DNA of 64,000 nt, taken from NCBI GenBank assembly GCA_964534745.1, contig CAZHQW010000006.1, forward strand, positions 1-64,000, in the 5' to 3' direction. The notes under the pieces were generated by a model that saw only the letters and a program-made list of their open reading frames with translations, did not search any database and was not told the DNA's origin. Below, one piece after another: positions 44,845 through 55,900 of this stretch. Position 1 is the stretch's first letter, and each line of letters begins with the position of its first letter. The translations under genes were made by a program, and so were the position numbers. The stretch comes from G020354785 sp964534745. GTDB taxonomy: Bacteria > Bacteroidota > Bacteroidia > Bacteroidales > UBA10428.

Positions 44845-44875
44845 CAAAAGTAATTTTTTTTGAAATTAAGACAAA
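44845..44875 (-). promoter_or_regulatory. Promoter of the alpha-oxoamine synthase gene
   Basis: On the minus strand TTTG (44875-44872), a 19-bp spacer and TACTTTTG (44852-44845) give an exact TTTG-N19-TAnnTTTG match. The predicted start is near 44838, about 43 nt before the ATG. Confidence 0.7.
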
Positions 44876-44950
44876 CTTAATAGACTATTCATATAACAAT
44901 TATGAAAATAAATTTTCAACATGTACCGTTACATATTTATCAATTAATAT

Positions 44951-44984
44951 TTTGTATTTTATTTAAATAAAAATTGTAATTTTG
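44951..44984 (+). promoter_or_regulatory. Promoter of the bamD-rpoZ-coaBC-recN cluster
   Basis: TTTG (44951-44954), a 22-bp spacer and TAATTTTG (44977-44984) match the Bacteroidota consensus with a spacer one base long. The leader before the bamD ATG would be ~10 nt. Confidence 0.55.
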
Positions 44985-45000
44985 CGCGATATTTTAAAAT

Positions 45001-45822
45001 ATGGGTAAAAACATAATAATTACAACATTACTGGCTCTCCTGATTATCTCCTGTTCACGGTACGAAAGATTGTTGAAGAGTACTGACTATAACCTGAAAT
45101 ATAAAAAGGCATTTGAATATTACTATAAGGGCGAATATGTCAGGGCTTCAACACTGTTTGACCAGATTTCATCAATTTTCAGGGGTACCAATAAGGCTGA
45201 CTCAGTTTATTTTTTCCAGGCAATGAGTTATTTTCACCAGAATGATTTTATTCTGGCTACACACTACCTTGAAACCTTTGTTAAAACATACGGCAACAGC
45301 AGGTTTGCAGAAGATGCAAGCTACTATAAAGCAATATGTTATTACAAGACATCACCAAGACCCAGCCTGGACCAGGCAAATACTATACAGGCCATTCAGT
45401 CGTTTCAGTTGTTTATTATAAAATACCCTGACAGTCCGAGAGTTGATGAATGTAAAAACTTAATTATTGAACTGAGAGAAAAGCTTGTTGAGAAATCCTT
45501 TATGAGTGCCAGGTTATATTTTGACCTCGAAGACTATAAGGCATCTATTGTAGCCCTGAATACCAGCCTGGGTGAATTTCCCGACAGCAAGTTCAGGGAG
45601 GATATCATGTTCCTTATTCTCAAATCAAGTTATTTATTGGCTTACAACAGCGTGGAAAAGAAAAAGAAAGAAAGATACCAGTCATCTGTTGACGAATATT
45701 ACTCGTTTATAGCAGAGTTCCCTGATAGCAAGTACAGGAAGGACGCGGACAAAATGTATGAAAATTCTTCAAAAATATTAAAATTAAATAACGGTTTAAA
45801 TCAAACGGAAGATGGATTATAA
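45001..45822 (+). CDS. bamD: Outer membrane assembly lipoprotein BamD
   Basis: A 273-aa lipoprotein (LLIISC) of TPR-like repeats: KAFEYYYKGEYVRASTLFDQ, FFQAMSYFHQNDFILATHYL, YYKAICYYKTS, IQAIQSFQLFIIKYPDS and EYYSFIAEFPDSKYRKDA. BamD is the essential partner of BamA in beta-barrel insertion. It begins the cluster bamD-rpoZ-coaBC-DUF4835-recN; its 3' end overlaps rpoZ by 11 bp. Confidence 0.94.
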   Translation: MGKNIIITTLLALLIISCSRYERLLKSTDYNLKYKKAFEYYYKGEYVRASTLFDQISSIFRGTNKADSVYFFQAMSYFHQNDFILATHYLETFVKTYGNSRFAEDASYYKAICYYKTSPRPSLDQANTIQAIQSFQLFIIKYPDSPRVDECKNLIIELREKLVEKSFMSARLYFDLEDYKASIVALNTSLGEFPDSKFREDIMFLILKSSYLLAYNSVEKKKKERYQSSVDEYYSFIAEFPDSKYRKDADKMYENSSKILKLNNGLNQTEDGL

Positions 45823-46138
45823 AAAGACAAAAGCATCTGCAACAACAACAACCAGAAACCTTGACAAGCTTGAAAAGGACACGGGCAACATATACGAGAC
45901 TGTTATTATATGTGCCAAAAGGGCAAACCAGATAGGTATTGAAATTAAGGAAGAGCTCAACCGTAAACTTGAAGAGTTTGCCTATTATACTGATAACCTT
46001 GAAGAGGTTTTTGAGAACAGGGAGCAGATAGAGATTTCCAAGTTTTATGAGCGCATGCCCAAGCAGACACTTATTGCCCTTGATGAATATGAGAATAGTA
46101 AAATATATATCAGAAGAGTAGAAAACGAAGAAAGCTGA
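45812..46138 (+). CDS. rpoZ: DNA-directed RNA polymerase omega subunit (Bacteroidota type)
   Basis: A 108-aa Rpb6/omega-family protein. The core helix pair NIYETVIICAKRANQIGIEI corresponds to the omega motif, and the longer acidic C-terminal part is usual in this phylum. It overlaps bamD upstream (11 bp) and coaBC downstream (1 bp). The position between bamD and coaBC supports the assignment. Confidence 0.88.
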   Translation: MDYKKTKASATTTTRNLDKLEKDTGNIYETVIICAKRANQIGIEIKEELNRKLEEFAYYTDNLEEVFENREQIEISKFYERMPKQTLIALDEYENSKIYIRRVENEES

Positions 46139-47355
46139 TGTTAAAAGGCAAGAAAATAATCCTTGGTGTCACGGGAAGCATTGCGGCGTATAAGGCTGCC
46201 TTGCTCGTCAGGCTGCTTGTCAGGGAAGGAGCGGAAGTAAAGGTGATAATGACCGGCCTGGCCAGGGAATTTATTACACCCTTAACTATGGCAACTCTTT
46301 CCAGGAATCCTGTTATGGTTGAATTCTTTAATCCGGAGAACGGGGAATGGAACAATCATGTAAGGCTCGGCCTGTGGGCAGATGCACTGGTGATTGCACC
46401 GGCAACAGCAAACACTATAGCCAAGATGGCAAACGGTATTGCCGATAACCTGCTTTGTACAACCTATCTCTCTGCCAGATGTCCGGTTTTCATAGTGCCG
46501 GCAATGGATGAAGATATGTATAACCATAAAGCTACACAAAGAAACATACAAAACCTGCAGGCTGACGGAAATATTATCCTTGAAGCTGCTGCAGGAGAAC
46601 TGGCGAGCGGACTGGAAGGTAAAGGCAGGATGGAAGAGCCTGAAGAGATAGTACGCCAGCTTAAAAAGTATCTTAAAGACAATACATTTAAAAAAAAACT
46701 CAGCGAAAGCCTGATAAATAAAAAAATACTCGTTACTGCGGGTCCGACCATCGAAAATATTGATCCTGTAAGGTATATCAGCAACTATTCATCAGGCAGA
46801 ATGGGCTATGCCCTGGCTGAAGAACTGGCAAATGCAGGTGCCAGGGTGACACTTATCAGCGGTCCGGTCAGCCTTTCAATAAACCATCCTGATATTGAGA
46901 TTATCAATGTGGTAAGTGCTGATGACATGTACAGGCAGGCGGTGAAAAGGTTCGGAGGCATGCACGGGGCAGTTCTTGCAGCGGCCGTAGCGGACTATAA
47001 GCCTGAAAATGTATCGCAAAAAAAAATCAGAAGCTCTGAAAAACATCTCGTGATAAAACTTGAACCTACTATCGATATTGCCGGGGAGCTGGGTAAGAGA
47101 AAAAAGAAAGGCCAGTTTCTTGTGGGCTTCGCCCTCGAGGTGGAGGATGAAATTGAAAATGCAAGACTCAAACTCAGAAAGAAGAACTTTGATTTTATTA
47201 TCCTTAACTCCCTCAAAACAAAGGGAGCCGGTTTTCAGCATGACACCAACAAAATAACAATAATAGACAAAGACAATAAAATAGCTGATTTCAAGTTAAA
47301 GCATAAAAAAGATGTTGCAAGGGATATTGTTGAAAAGATTGCGGAATTAATATGA
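46138..47355 (+). CDS. coaBC: Bifunctional phosphopantothenoylcysteine decarboxylase / phosphopantothenate--cysteine ligase
   Basis: A 405-aa enzyme of coenzyme A synthesis. The CoaC flavoprotein half (1-~185) has GVTGSIAAYKA, the active-site region SRNPVMVEFF, and PAMDEDMYNH with ASGLEGKGRM (substrate clamp). The CoaB half (from ~195) begins VTAGPTIENIDPVRYISNYS and carries AAAVADYKP. The one-base overlap with rpoZ (TGATG) indicates coupling. Confidence 0.96.
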   Translation: MLKGKKIILGVTGSIAAYKAALLVRLLVREGAEVKVIMTGLAREFITPLTMATLSRNPVMVEFFNPENGEWNNHVRLGLWADALVIAPATANTIAKMANGIADNLLCTTYLSARCPVFIVPAMDEDMYNHKATQRNIQNLQADGNIILEAAAGELASGLEGKGRMEEPEEIVRQLKKYLKDNTFKKKLSESLINKKILVTAGPTIENIDPVRYISNYSSGRMGYALAEELANAGARVTLISGPVSLSINHPDIEIINVVSADDMYRQAVKRFGGMHGAVLAAAVADYKPENVSQKKIRSSEKHLVIKLEPTIDIAGELGKRKKKGQFLVGFALEVEDEIENARLKLRKKNFDFIILNSLKTKGAGFQHDTNKITIIDKDNKIADFKLKHKKDVARDIVEKIAELI

Positions 47356-47362
47356 TCAAGCC

Positions 47363-48268
47363 ATGAAAAAAACCATTCTTGCACTTTCTTTGTTTGGATG
47401 CGGCATTAACTTATTCCCGCAGGAGCTGAACTGTAATATCCAGATAGTAACACAGCAGATCCAGGGAACAAATAAGCAGATATTCGAGACAATGCAGGGA
47501 GCTATATATGAGTTTATGAACAATACCAGCTGGACTTCCCATGTGTTTGAGCTTAATGAAAGGATAGAATGCAATATGCTGTTCAACCTTCAGGAGCAGG
47601 TAAGTGACGAAGAGTTTAAGGGCACCCTGCAAATACAGGTGCGCCGTCCGGTTTACAACAGCTCGTATAATACGGTATTGTTTAATTATGTGGATAATGA
47701 CCTGAATTTCAAGTATGTCGAATACCAGCCCTTGCAGTTCAGTGAGAACACCCATTTATTAAACCTTACTTCAATTCTGGCCTATTATGCTTATATAATA
47801 CTGGGACTGGACTACGATTCGTATTCATATGAAGGAGGAACCGAGTTTTTCCAGAAAGCGGAAAAGATCGTGAATAATGCACAAAATGCCCCTGAAAAAG
47901 GATGGAGATCCATTGACAGCCAGAGCCGCAAAAACAGGTACTGGCTCATTGACAATATACTGAACGAAGATTTCAGTCCGGCCCGCGAATTCATGTACAG
48001 GTATCACCGGCTGGGACTTGATATGATGTATGAAAAGGTAAATGAGGCCAGGGCCGAGATAGCGGAAAGCCTGAAACTGCTGCAGCAGGTATACAGAAAT
48101 AAACCTGATCCGTTCATGCATTTTTTACAGGTTATCTACGATGCAAAATCAGACGAGTTTGTGAATATTTTCAGGGAGTCTTTCCTGGATGAAAAAACCC
48201 GCGTTTTCTCGCTTCTCAATGAAATTGACCCGGCCAATACAAACAAATACGAAGCTATACTCAAGTAG
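47363..48268 (+). CDS. DUF4835 family protein (PorD-like, T9SS-associated)
   Basis: A 301-aa exported protein with a short signal peptide (ALSLFGCGINLFPQ) and conserved ELNCNIQI at the mature N terminus, then TFRV-like beta strands and a helical C-terminal part. Members of DUF4835 are named PorD in the type IX secretion literature, as I recall. The two T9SS-tailed proteins encoded at 58918-63439 show that the organism needs that system. Its usual position after coaBC and before recN is kept. Confidence 0.85.
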   Translation: MKKTILALSLFGCGINLFPQELNCNIQIVTQQIQGTNKQIFETMQGAIYEFMNNTSWTSHVFELNERIECNMLFNLQEQVSDEEFKGTLQIQVRRPVYNSSYNTVLFNYVDNDLNFKYVEYQPLQFSENTHLLNLTSILAYYAYIILGLDYDSYSYEGGTEFFQKAEKIVNNAQNAPEKGWRSIDSQSRKNRYWLIDNILNEDFSPAREFMYRYHRLGLDMMYEKVNEARAEIAESLKLLQQVYRNKPDPFMHFLQVIYDAKSDEFVNIFRESFLDEKTRVFSLLNEIDPANTNKYEAILK

Positions 48269-48384
48269 CTTGTCCTCCTGTTTAATATCCTGTTGAAAAG
48301 CTTTTAATATTAAATATTCTAATTTTAATTTAGAATTATTCTTTTTGCTTAATTTTAACCTGTCCGCTCATATAAGCAAGAATA

Positions 48385-50040
48385 ATGATCCAGTCTCTGT
48401 CAATAGAAAACTATGCAATAATAAACAGTCTTGAAATAAACTTTAACAGGGGCCTTTCAATAATAACCGGTGAAACGGGCGCCGGAAAGTCAATACTGCT
48501 GGGTGCCCTTTCTTTAATACTGGGGAAAAGGGCAGATATTTCCATCCTCAAGGACAAGACAAAAAAATGTATAGTTGAGGGTACTTTTGATATAAGAGAC
48601 TACGGATTTCAGGATTTCTTTATTGAAAATGATATTGATTATGAAGATTCTACTATTCTCAGAAGAGAGATATCCCCGAACGGTAAATCGAGGGCCTTTA
48701 TCAATGATACTCCCGTAAACCTGAACCTGCTCACCGAGACAGGTATTAGATTTATCGATATACACTCCCAGCACCAGAATCTTAATCTTGGCAACAGCCA
48801 GTTCCAGTTAAAGGTTATAGACAGTTTCTCACATACAGAGGAGCTGCTTAAACAATACCAGGATGTATATGATTTTTACAGGAAACTGCTCAAGGAGTAT
48901 AATGAACTGCAGGAAAAATCCCGACAGTCACAGTCTGATCTGGACTATTACCAGTACCAGTATGAACAGCTTGATGTTGCCAGATTAAAACCAGGGGAGC
49001 AGGACGAGCTGGAACAGGAACTGGAAACTCTAAGTCATGCAGAGGAGATAAGGAACAGCCTTGACAGCTCTTCGGGCATGCTCGGTGGCCATGATAATTC
49101 CATACTGAGCCAGCTTAAAGAAGTATATACCATTATAAATAAAATTATCAAATTTTTACCCGGTGTCGCAGGTTACGGAAAAAGGCTCGAGAGTGCCTAT
49201 ATTGAACTGAAGGATATAGGAAATGAACTTGAAGCCATAAAGGAAAAAATAGAACTTGATCCCGGAAAACTGGAATATATAAATGAAAGACTTGACCTTA
49301 TTTATTCGCTTGAGCAAAAGCATAAAGCAAGCAATATAAAAGAACTCCTGGATATAAAAGAATCATTAAGGTGTAAAATTGATGAGGTCACCTCCTATGA
49401 ATCCAGGCTTGAAGAGCTGAGAAAAAAAAGAGATGACGGTGAGCAGAAACTGAATGAACTGGCCCGGAAGCTTTCACAGCGAAGACAGGAATCCTTAAAA
49501 AGCATAGAAAAAGAGGTTTCCCTGCTTCTTGTTGATTTGGGCATTCCTAACGGCAGGTTCGAAATAAAGCATAGCACTGTAGCTGATTACACAATAAACG
49601 GCATTGACAGGGTCCAGTTCCTGTTTTCAGCAAACAAGAATATTGAGTTGCAGGATATCTCAAGAATTGCTTCCGGGGGAGAGCTGTCGAGACTAATGCT
49701 CAGCATCAAATCGCTTTTATCCGATTCAAGCGGACTGCCGGCAATAATTTTTGATGAAATAGATATGGGTGTTTCAGGAGAGATTGCAGATAAGGTTGGC
49801 AATATAATTAAAAGGATGTCTGCAGGTATGCAGATAATCAACATTACTCACCTTCCCCAGGTTGCATGCAAGGGTGATTTCCACTACCTCGTTTATAAGT
49901 CAGATGAAGGTGAGTCAACAACAGCACATATCAAACTTCTCAGCAATGAGGAAAGGCATATAGAAATTGCACGAATGCTGAGCGGCGAAGAGCTTACTGA
50001 AGCCGCCATGCAAAATGCGAGGGAGCTTCTGAAAAACTGA
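48385..50040 (+). CDS. recN: DNA repair protein RecN
   Basis: A 551-aa SMC-like ATPase acting in double-strand break repair. Walker A GETGAGKSILLGAL (~29-42), a long coiled-coil middle (~160-380), the ABC signature ISRIASGGELSRLMLS, and Walker B PAIIFDEIDMGVSGEIA. It is the last gene of the bamD cluster, 116 bp after the DUF4835 gene, and convergent with the YfcC gene 16 bp away. Confidence 0.97.
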   Translation: MIQSLSIENYAIINSLEINFNRGLSIITGETGAGKSILLGALSLILGKRADISILKDKTKKCIVEGTFDIRDYGFQDFFIENDIDYEDSTILRREISPNGKSRAFINDTPVNLNLLTETGIRFIDIHSQHQNLNLGNSQFQLKVIDSFSHTEELLKQYQDVYDFYRKLLKEYNELQEKSRQSQSDLDYYQYQYEQLDVARLKPGEQDELEQELETLSHAEEIRNSLDSSSGMLGGHDNSILSQLKEVYTIINKIIKFLPGVAGYGKRLESAYIELKDIGNELEAIKEKIELDPGKLEYINERLDLIYSLEQKHKASNIKELLDIKESLRCKIDEVTSYESRLEELRKKRDDGEQKLNELARKLSQRRQESLKSIEKEVSLLLVDLGIPNGRFEIKHSTVADYTINGIDRVQFLFSANKNIELQDISRIASGGELSRLMLSIKSLLSDSSGLPAIIFDEIDMGVSGEIADKVGNIIKRMSAGMQIINITHLPQVACKGDFHYLVYKSDEGESTTAHIKLLSNEERHIEIARMLSGEELTEAAMQNARELLKN

Positions 50041-50056
50041 GCTTTACCAAACTAAC

Positions 50057-51649
50057 TTAAAATCCCTTGAGTCTTATTGTTACTGTTGGTATAAGGAGAA
50101 TAAATCCCAGCAATATGAGTATCGCCATTAAAGGGGCAATCCACCTTACCCACTTTTCATAGGGGATCCTGGCCACCCCCAGAACCCCTATCAGCACTCC
50201 CGATGTCGGAGTGATCATATTGGTAAAGCCGTCACCGAACTGGTAAGCCATGACTGTTGCCTGCCTTGATATGTTAATCAGATCAGAGAAGGGCGCCATA
50301 ATGGGCATGGTTAATGCAGCCTTGGCCGATCCTGAAGGGATTATAAGATTCAAAACAGTCTGTATAACATACATCATACCTACTGATTCCACCTTTCCAA
50401 AGCCTTCCATGGACCGTGACAGTCCGTACAAAATAGTATCAACTATCTGTCCGCTCCTCAGAATCTCTATAATACCTCCTGCCAGTCCGACTACCAGTGC
50501 AGCGGGAAGGATATCCCTCACCCCTTCGAGGAAAAGTCCCACTATCCTGTTTGCCGGATTGTTCAATGCTACCCCTGATAAAATCCCCATTGCAAAAAAC
50601 AGGGATGCTATCTCCATTATCTGCCAGCTGTAGCCAATAACACCTGCTATTAAAAAAAGGATAGTAAAAACCAGTAATGATATAATAAAAAAGTGCACCG
50701 ATTTTCTTAATGCAAGGAACCCCGTGGCGGCAAACAGACATGTCAGCGCGGGTACCAGGGGTATGCTGAAGGAGCCGGAATAATTACCTAATTTTAAAGA
50801 GGTCAGTGGGTAATAAACACAGAATACTGCCAGTCCGCCCGTAACCAGTATATAGGTTATCCATGCCGATACAGGCGTATAATATTTAATATCATTTAAA
50901 TCAGTCTCCCCTCTTTTTCTCCAGTATTTATCTTCATTATACACAAGCGATTTCTTTGGTAATTTTCTGATCCTGCCTGCATATATTAATATGAAGGTTA
51001 TTCCCGCAGTGTTAATAACTATCCAGCAGAACATGCGGTATCCTATGCCTGAAAACAATGGCAATCCGGCTATATCCTGGGCTATGCCTATAGTAAAGGG
51101 ATTCAGAATTGCCCCCGCAAATCCCAGTCCGGCCCCTACAAATACTATCGCCACTCCGGTGAAAGAATCATAACCCATGGAAATGGCAAGGGGGACCATG
51201 ATTATTACAAAAGCTATTGTCTCCTCGCTCATTCCAAAAACAGCGCCGAATATGCTGAACATAAGCATAATAAATACAAGTATAATATTATTTACGTCCA
51301 CCGGTTTAAATATCCTGCTGTGTTCAGCCCTTGCTATAATATTTAGAAATGATTTTATTCCCACATCTATGGCCTTGCTGCTGTTCATGATCCAGAATGC
51401 CCCGCCAATCATCAGTATAAAAACAATAATACCTGCCTGCTTTTCAAATCCCCTGAAAAGTGCGGCAAAGACCTGCCAGCTTTGTTTTACATTCTGTGTA
51501 TACTCGAACTCATATACTTTGCTTTCTATCCCGTTTACCAGCTCTGTCCTCTCAATATAGCGGCCCCCGGGTATTATCCATGTCATCACAGCCGCAATGA
51601 TTATTATATAAAATATGATAACATATGTATGAGGTACCTTCCTTAACAT
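50057..51649 (-). CDS. YfcC/DcuC-family membrane carrier
   Basis: A 530-aa protein with about twelve TM helices. Family features: WIIPGGRYIER near the N terminus, FGAVFGMSEETIAFVIIMVP, GLGFAGAILNPFTIGIAQ, and LIIPSGSAKAALTMPIMAPF with FGDGFTNMITPTSGVL. The YfcC branch is annotated as C4-dicarboxylate or basic amino acid (ArcD-like) carriers; the substrate here is undetermined. It is divergent from glutamate formimidoyltransferase, 60 bp apart. Confidence 0.88.
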   Translation of the reverse strand: MLRKVPHTYVIIFYIIIIAAVMTWIIPGGRYIERTELVNGIESKVYEFEYTQNVKQSWQVFAALFRGFEKQAGIIVFILMIGGAFWIMNSSKAIDVGIKSFLNIIARAEHSRIFKPVDVNNIILVFIMLMFSIFGAVFGMSEETIAFVIIMVPLAISMGYDSFTGVAIVFVGAGLGFAGAILNPFTIGIAQDIAGLPLFSGIGYRMFCWIVINTAGITFILIYAGRIRKLPKKSLVYNEDKYWRKRGETDLNDIKYYTPVSAWITYILVTGGLAVFCVYYPLTSLKLGNYSGSFSIPLVPALTCLFAATGFLALRKSVHFFIISLLVFTILFLIAGVIGYSWQIMEIASLFFAMGILSGVALNNPANRIVGLFLEGVRDILPAALVVGLAGGIIEILRSGQIVDTILYGLSRSMEGFGKVESVGMMYVIQTVLNLIIPSGSAKAALTMPIMAPFSDLINISRQATVMAYQFGDGFTNMITPTSGVLIGVLGVARIPYEKWVRWIAPLMAILILLGFILLIPTVTIRLKGF

Positions 51650-51709
51650 TTAATATATTTTTAAATTTCCGTCTAAAGTAGTAATTTTTCAATTTCTTAA
51701 GTTTTGGCT

Positions 51710-52669
51710 ATGGATGAAATCATAGAATGTGTTCCCAATATCAGTGAAGGCAAAGACCCGGCAATAATAAATTCAATAGCGGGCGAGATAAAGAAGGTTG
51801 AAGGAGTAAAGCTCCTGGATGTGGATTCGAACATGTCTGCCAACCGCACTGTAATAACTTTTGCCGGTGCACCCCCAAAAGTGGTTAAGGCAGCTTTTAA
51901 CATGATTAAAAAAGCGATTGAATTGATTGACATGAGTACACATAAAGGGGTTCATCCGCGAATTGGGGCTGTTGACGTATGTCCCCTCGTGCCCCTGAGG
52001 GACATATCTATGAAGGAAACCGCAGAATATGCACGGCAGCTGGCGATGAAGGTGACCGAAGAACTGGGCATCGCAGTCTATTGTTATGGATACGCAGCAT
52101 ATAGCGAAAAAAGGAAAAACCTGGCCCGGATTCGTTCGGGCCAGTACGAGGGATTAAAGAAAAAGCTGTCTGTGCCCGAATGGAAACCTGACTTCGGGCC
52201 CGCACGGTTCAATCCGAAATCCGGTGCAGTGGCCATAGGAGCCAGGAATATCATGGTTGCATATAATATTAACCTGGACACCAAGTCACTTGAAACGGCA
52301 AAGAGTGTGGCATCGCATATACGCTCTGCGCTGGACGGAGTAAAAGCTATAGGCTGGTATATCAGCGAATATAACTGTGCACAGGTTTCAACCAATATAT
52401 ATGATACCGGGAAATCACCGCTTTATGTTGTATTTGAAGAGGTTTCGAGGAAAGCTGATGAATACTGCGTAAGTGTTACAGGTTCTGAGATTGTGGGACT
52501 TGTGCCCCTGGAATCACTGGTAAATACAGGAAAACATTACTCCGGGCACCCTTACAAAACCGTTCCTGATTATGAACTTATTGAACTTGCAATAGACAAA
52601 CTGGGACTGAATGATGTAAAAGTTTTCAATCCCGGGGACAAGGTCATAGAATTTTTGCTGAATTTTTAA
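51710..52669 (+). CDS. ftcD: Glutamate formimidoyltransferase
   Basis: A 319-aa enzyme moving the formimino group from formiminoglutamate (histidine breakdown) to tetrahydrofolate. It starts with the family hallmark IIECVPNISEG, then HKGVHPRIGAVDVCPLVPL (catalytic His region) and VAIGARNIMVAYNINLDT. Only the N- and C-formiminotransferase subdomains are present; there is no cyclodeaminase fusion. ATG 51710 is preferred to TTG 51704. No other hut gene is nearby. Confidence 0.94.
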   Translation: MDEIIECVPNISEGKDPAIINSIAGEIKKVEGVKLLDVDSNMSANRTVITFAGAPPKVVKAAFNMIKKAIELIDMSTHKGVHPRIGAVDVCPLVPLRDISMKETAEYARQLAMKVTEELGIAVYCYGYAAYSEKRKNLARIRSGQYEGLKKKLSVPEWKPDFGPARFNPKSGAVAIGARNIMVAYNINLDTKSLETAKSVASHIRSALDGVKAIGWYISEYNCAQVSTNIYDTGKSPLYVVFEEVSRKADEYCVSVTGSEIVGLVPLESLVNTGKHYSGHPYKTVPDYELIELAIDKLGLNDVKVFNPGDKVIEFLLNF

Positions 52670-52996
52670 CCTTTTCAGATGAAATTTAATTTTTGACAGA
52701 ATAAATAATAATGGTGATGAATTTAACTTTTTTGATGGTAAAACGCTTAATTTTTATTTTTTTACCCTCTATAACTGTCATAATAATAACAGATTAGCAA
52801 AATTGTCGCATATTTATTTATGCTTTTTTCATATTTATTCAGTGTATCGACTTAATAATTAAACAGTTAAAAACACTTCACTATATTTTATTTTTTCAGA
52901 TTTTTTTATAGATTTACGCCCTTGAAGTATTATAGAATGTTGTAACTAGTAATTTTTTTTAATTATTAGCCTATTAAAAACCTAAAATTATTATCT
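52670..52996. other. AT-rich intergenic region upstream of the SusC gene
   Basis: 327 bp without a supportable gene or RNA. The best promoter-like element is TAGATTTA at 52909-52916 with a TTTA 18 bp upstream, which would leave a ~75-nt leader for susC. The match is imperfect, so use of an alternative (ECF) sigma factor is possible. No sigma/anti-sigma pair lies next to it. Confidence 0.5.
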
Positions 52997-55900
52997 ATGA
53001 AAAAAATTGCAAGTTTTATTGTATGTTGGGTATTTATTGGCTTTGGTGTCATATTCGCCCAGGACATACAAATCTCTGGGACAATCATCAATGCGGATGA
53101 TGGTACTGCCCTGCCGGGTGTGTCTGTTTTTGTGAAAGGTACATCCATAGGGACAGCCTCAGACATAAATGGTGATTATTCTCTAACAGTTCCTCCGGAC
53201 GCAACCCTTGTTTTCAGTTCAGTTGGAATGAAAACACAGGAGATGCAGGTGGCCGGACAGACTGTTATTGATGTTAGTTTGGAAACAGAGGTACTTGGTT
53301 TGGAAGAGGTAATAGTCACGGCTATAGGTATTTCGAGGGCAGAAAGAGCCCTGGGATACTCGGTAGCCACGATATCATCTGACGAAACCCTCCAGAAATC
53401 AGAACCTGACTTGCTGAAATCACTTGAGGGTAAAATACCCGGAGTGGATATCAGAAGTACCAGTGGTGCACCGGGTTCTGCTACCCGTATCACTATCAGG
53501 GGTAATTCATCATTCCTGGGTGATAACCAGCCGCTGTTTGTTGTAGATGGCATTCCTTACAGCAATGACCAGTATACTACAACAAGCCAGAGCAGTGGTG
53601 GTGGAGCTTATGGTACCAGTCTTTCAACACTTGACCCGAACGACATTGCCTCGGTATCGGTATTAAAGGGAGCCCCTGCTGCCGCCCTGTACGGATCAAG
53701 GGCTAAAAACGGGGTAGTTGTTATTACTACAAAATCAAGAAGCATAAATCCTTCGAAAAAAGGACTTGAGGTTACGGTATCAAGCTCCGTTAACTGGGAG
53801 CAAATATCTAACCTTCCGGAATACCAGAACACTTATGGAAATGGCGTTGACTTCGTATATGCCAATGCCAATGGTTCATGGGGCCCCAGATTCGACTCCC
53901 GTGATTCCATTAAAACATGGGATATGTACAAAGATGCTTTTCCTGATATGTTTGGTGATAGTGTGCCATGGGTACCTGATCCCAACAATGTTGAAGGCCT
54001 TTTCAAAACCGGACTTGTATATGAAAATTCGGTTAATATTACAGGAGGAGATGAAAAATCAGGATTTAACCTGACGGCTTCCATGCTGAACAATGACGGG
54101 TATATTCCTTATTCGAGCTTTGACCGTTACGCTATCAGCCTCGGCGGCACAACACTGCTGGCAAATAAATTAAGGGCCGGTGGTACTTTCAGCTACACAA
54201 CAAGCCAGCAGTCAGGTGGTATATTCGGTAATAACCAGGCTGACGATGACAATGCCGCTTCCTCATTTGCCCGTGCATTATGGCTGGGCAGGGCATGGGA
54301 CTACAGCCTTCCCTATACCGATCCTGTCACAGGAGGACCCATACAGCATAACGGGCCGGGACAGTTTGACAACCCTATGTGGTCATGGGAACACAACAAG
54401 GTTATCACTGACATGGACAGGATTGTAGGTACAATAAACCTGTCATATAACTTCACAGACTGGCTGAATGCCAGCTATGAGATTGGAGTAAACACTTTTA
54501 TTCAGAGAAGGCAACAGATAATAGATAAAGAATCAAGAGGATACCAGGGACTGGGTGCTATTATTGATGACGATGTATGGCAGCAGGAAATAGAATCGAA
54601 CTTCCTGTTAACCTTTAACAAGCAGTTTGGTTCAGGCATAGATTTCAAAGCCATACTGGGTCACAATGTAAACCAGCAGACACTTGACGAGCAGGCCTTC
54701 AGGGGTATACAAATTGTTACTCCCGGTATTTATGACCTTGACAATACAAACAGTGTAATCCCCTTTGGCGGTATATATGAACGCCAGAGATTAGTGGGAG
54801 CATTTGCAGATGTTACGGTAGGTTATAAAAACTTCCTTTACCTGAACCTTACAGGCAGAAATGACTGGTCTTCAACATTGCCGGTTGATAACAGATCTTA
54901 TTTCTATCCTGCTGCTTCAGCATCATTCATGTTCTCAGAGCTGCTTGATGTGAATGAAAAAATATTGAGCCTCGGTAAGATAAGGGTTGGCTGGGGTAAG
55001 GTTGGAATGGACGCTGATCCTTACAGCATCTATACTACTTTTATTAGTAAAGCTGCAGAATTTACCGATGTTGAACAAAAAGCCGGCTATAAATATGCTG
55101 CGTTCCCGTTCCTCGGGCAGGCTGCTATGACCACACCTGATAGAGGTAACGACCCCGAACTTAATCCCGAGTTTAAAAGTGAATATGAAGTCGGTACCAA
55201 CCTGGGATTCATTAATAACAGGATTAATGTAGACTTTACCTATTACTCAAATAAATGTACGGATATGATATATCCTGTGAGTGTTGCAGCTTCATCAGGA
55301 ATTACCTCACAGTGGACAAATATAGGGGAGATGACTAATAAGGGAGTTGAGGTTGCATTAGATCTGGTACCTATCAGGACTGCCAGCGGCTTTACATGGG
55401 ACATTCATTCCATATTCACAAAGAATGTCAGTGAAGTTGTCGATGTATTTGAAGGCGAGCCCCAGGAAGGTGAAGTGGAAAGAACATCATTGTACGGATT
55501 ATTTGGCGATCCATATATTGTTGCACAGGTCGGACAGCCTTACGGCGCATTCCTGGGTGAAGTTGACGTAAGGGACGATAATGGAAACTTGCTTATAAAT
55601 CCGGGTAACGGATTTCTGATAAGATCCAGAACACTAGAAATATACGGAGATCCCAATCCCGATTATAAACTCAGTGTTACCAGTACTTTGTCATTCAGGG
55701 GATTATCGGTACGTGCACTTATGGATTATACCAAGGGAGGTGACGTATATTCATATTCTATTGTTTCATTACTGGGCAGAGGTGTTACAAAAGATACGGA
55801 AGACAGGGAACACAGCTTCGTGATCCCCGGATATTACGGTGACCCGAATACTGAGGAACCGCTCCTTGATGCTGACGGTAACGAGATACCGAATATAACA

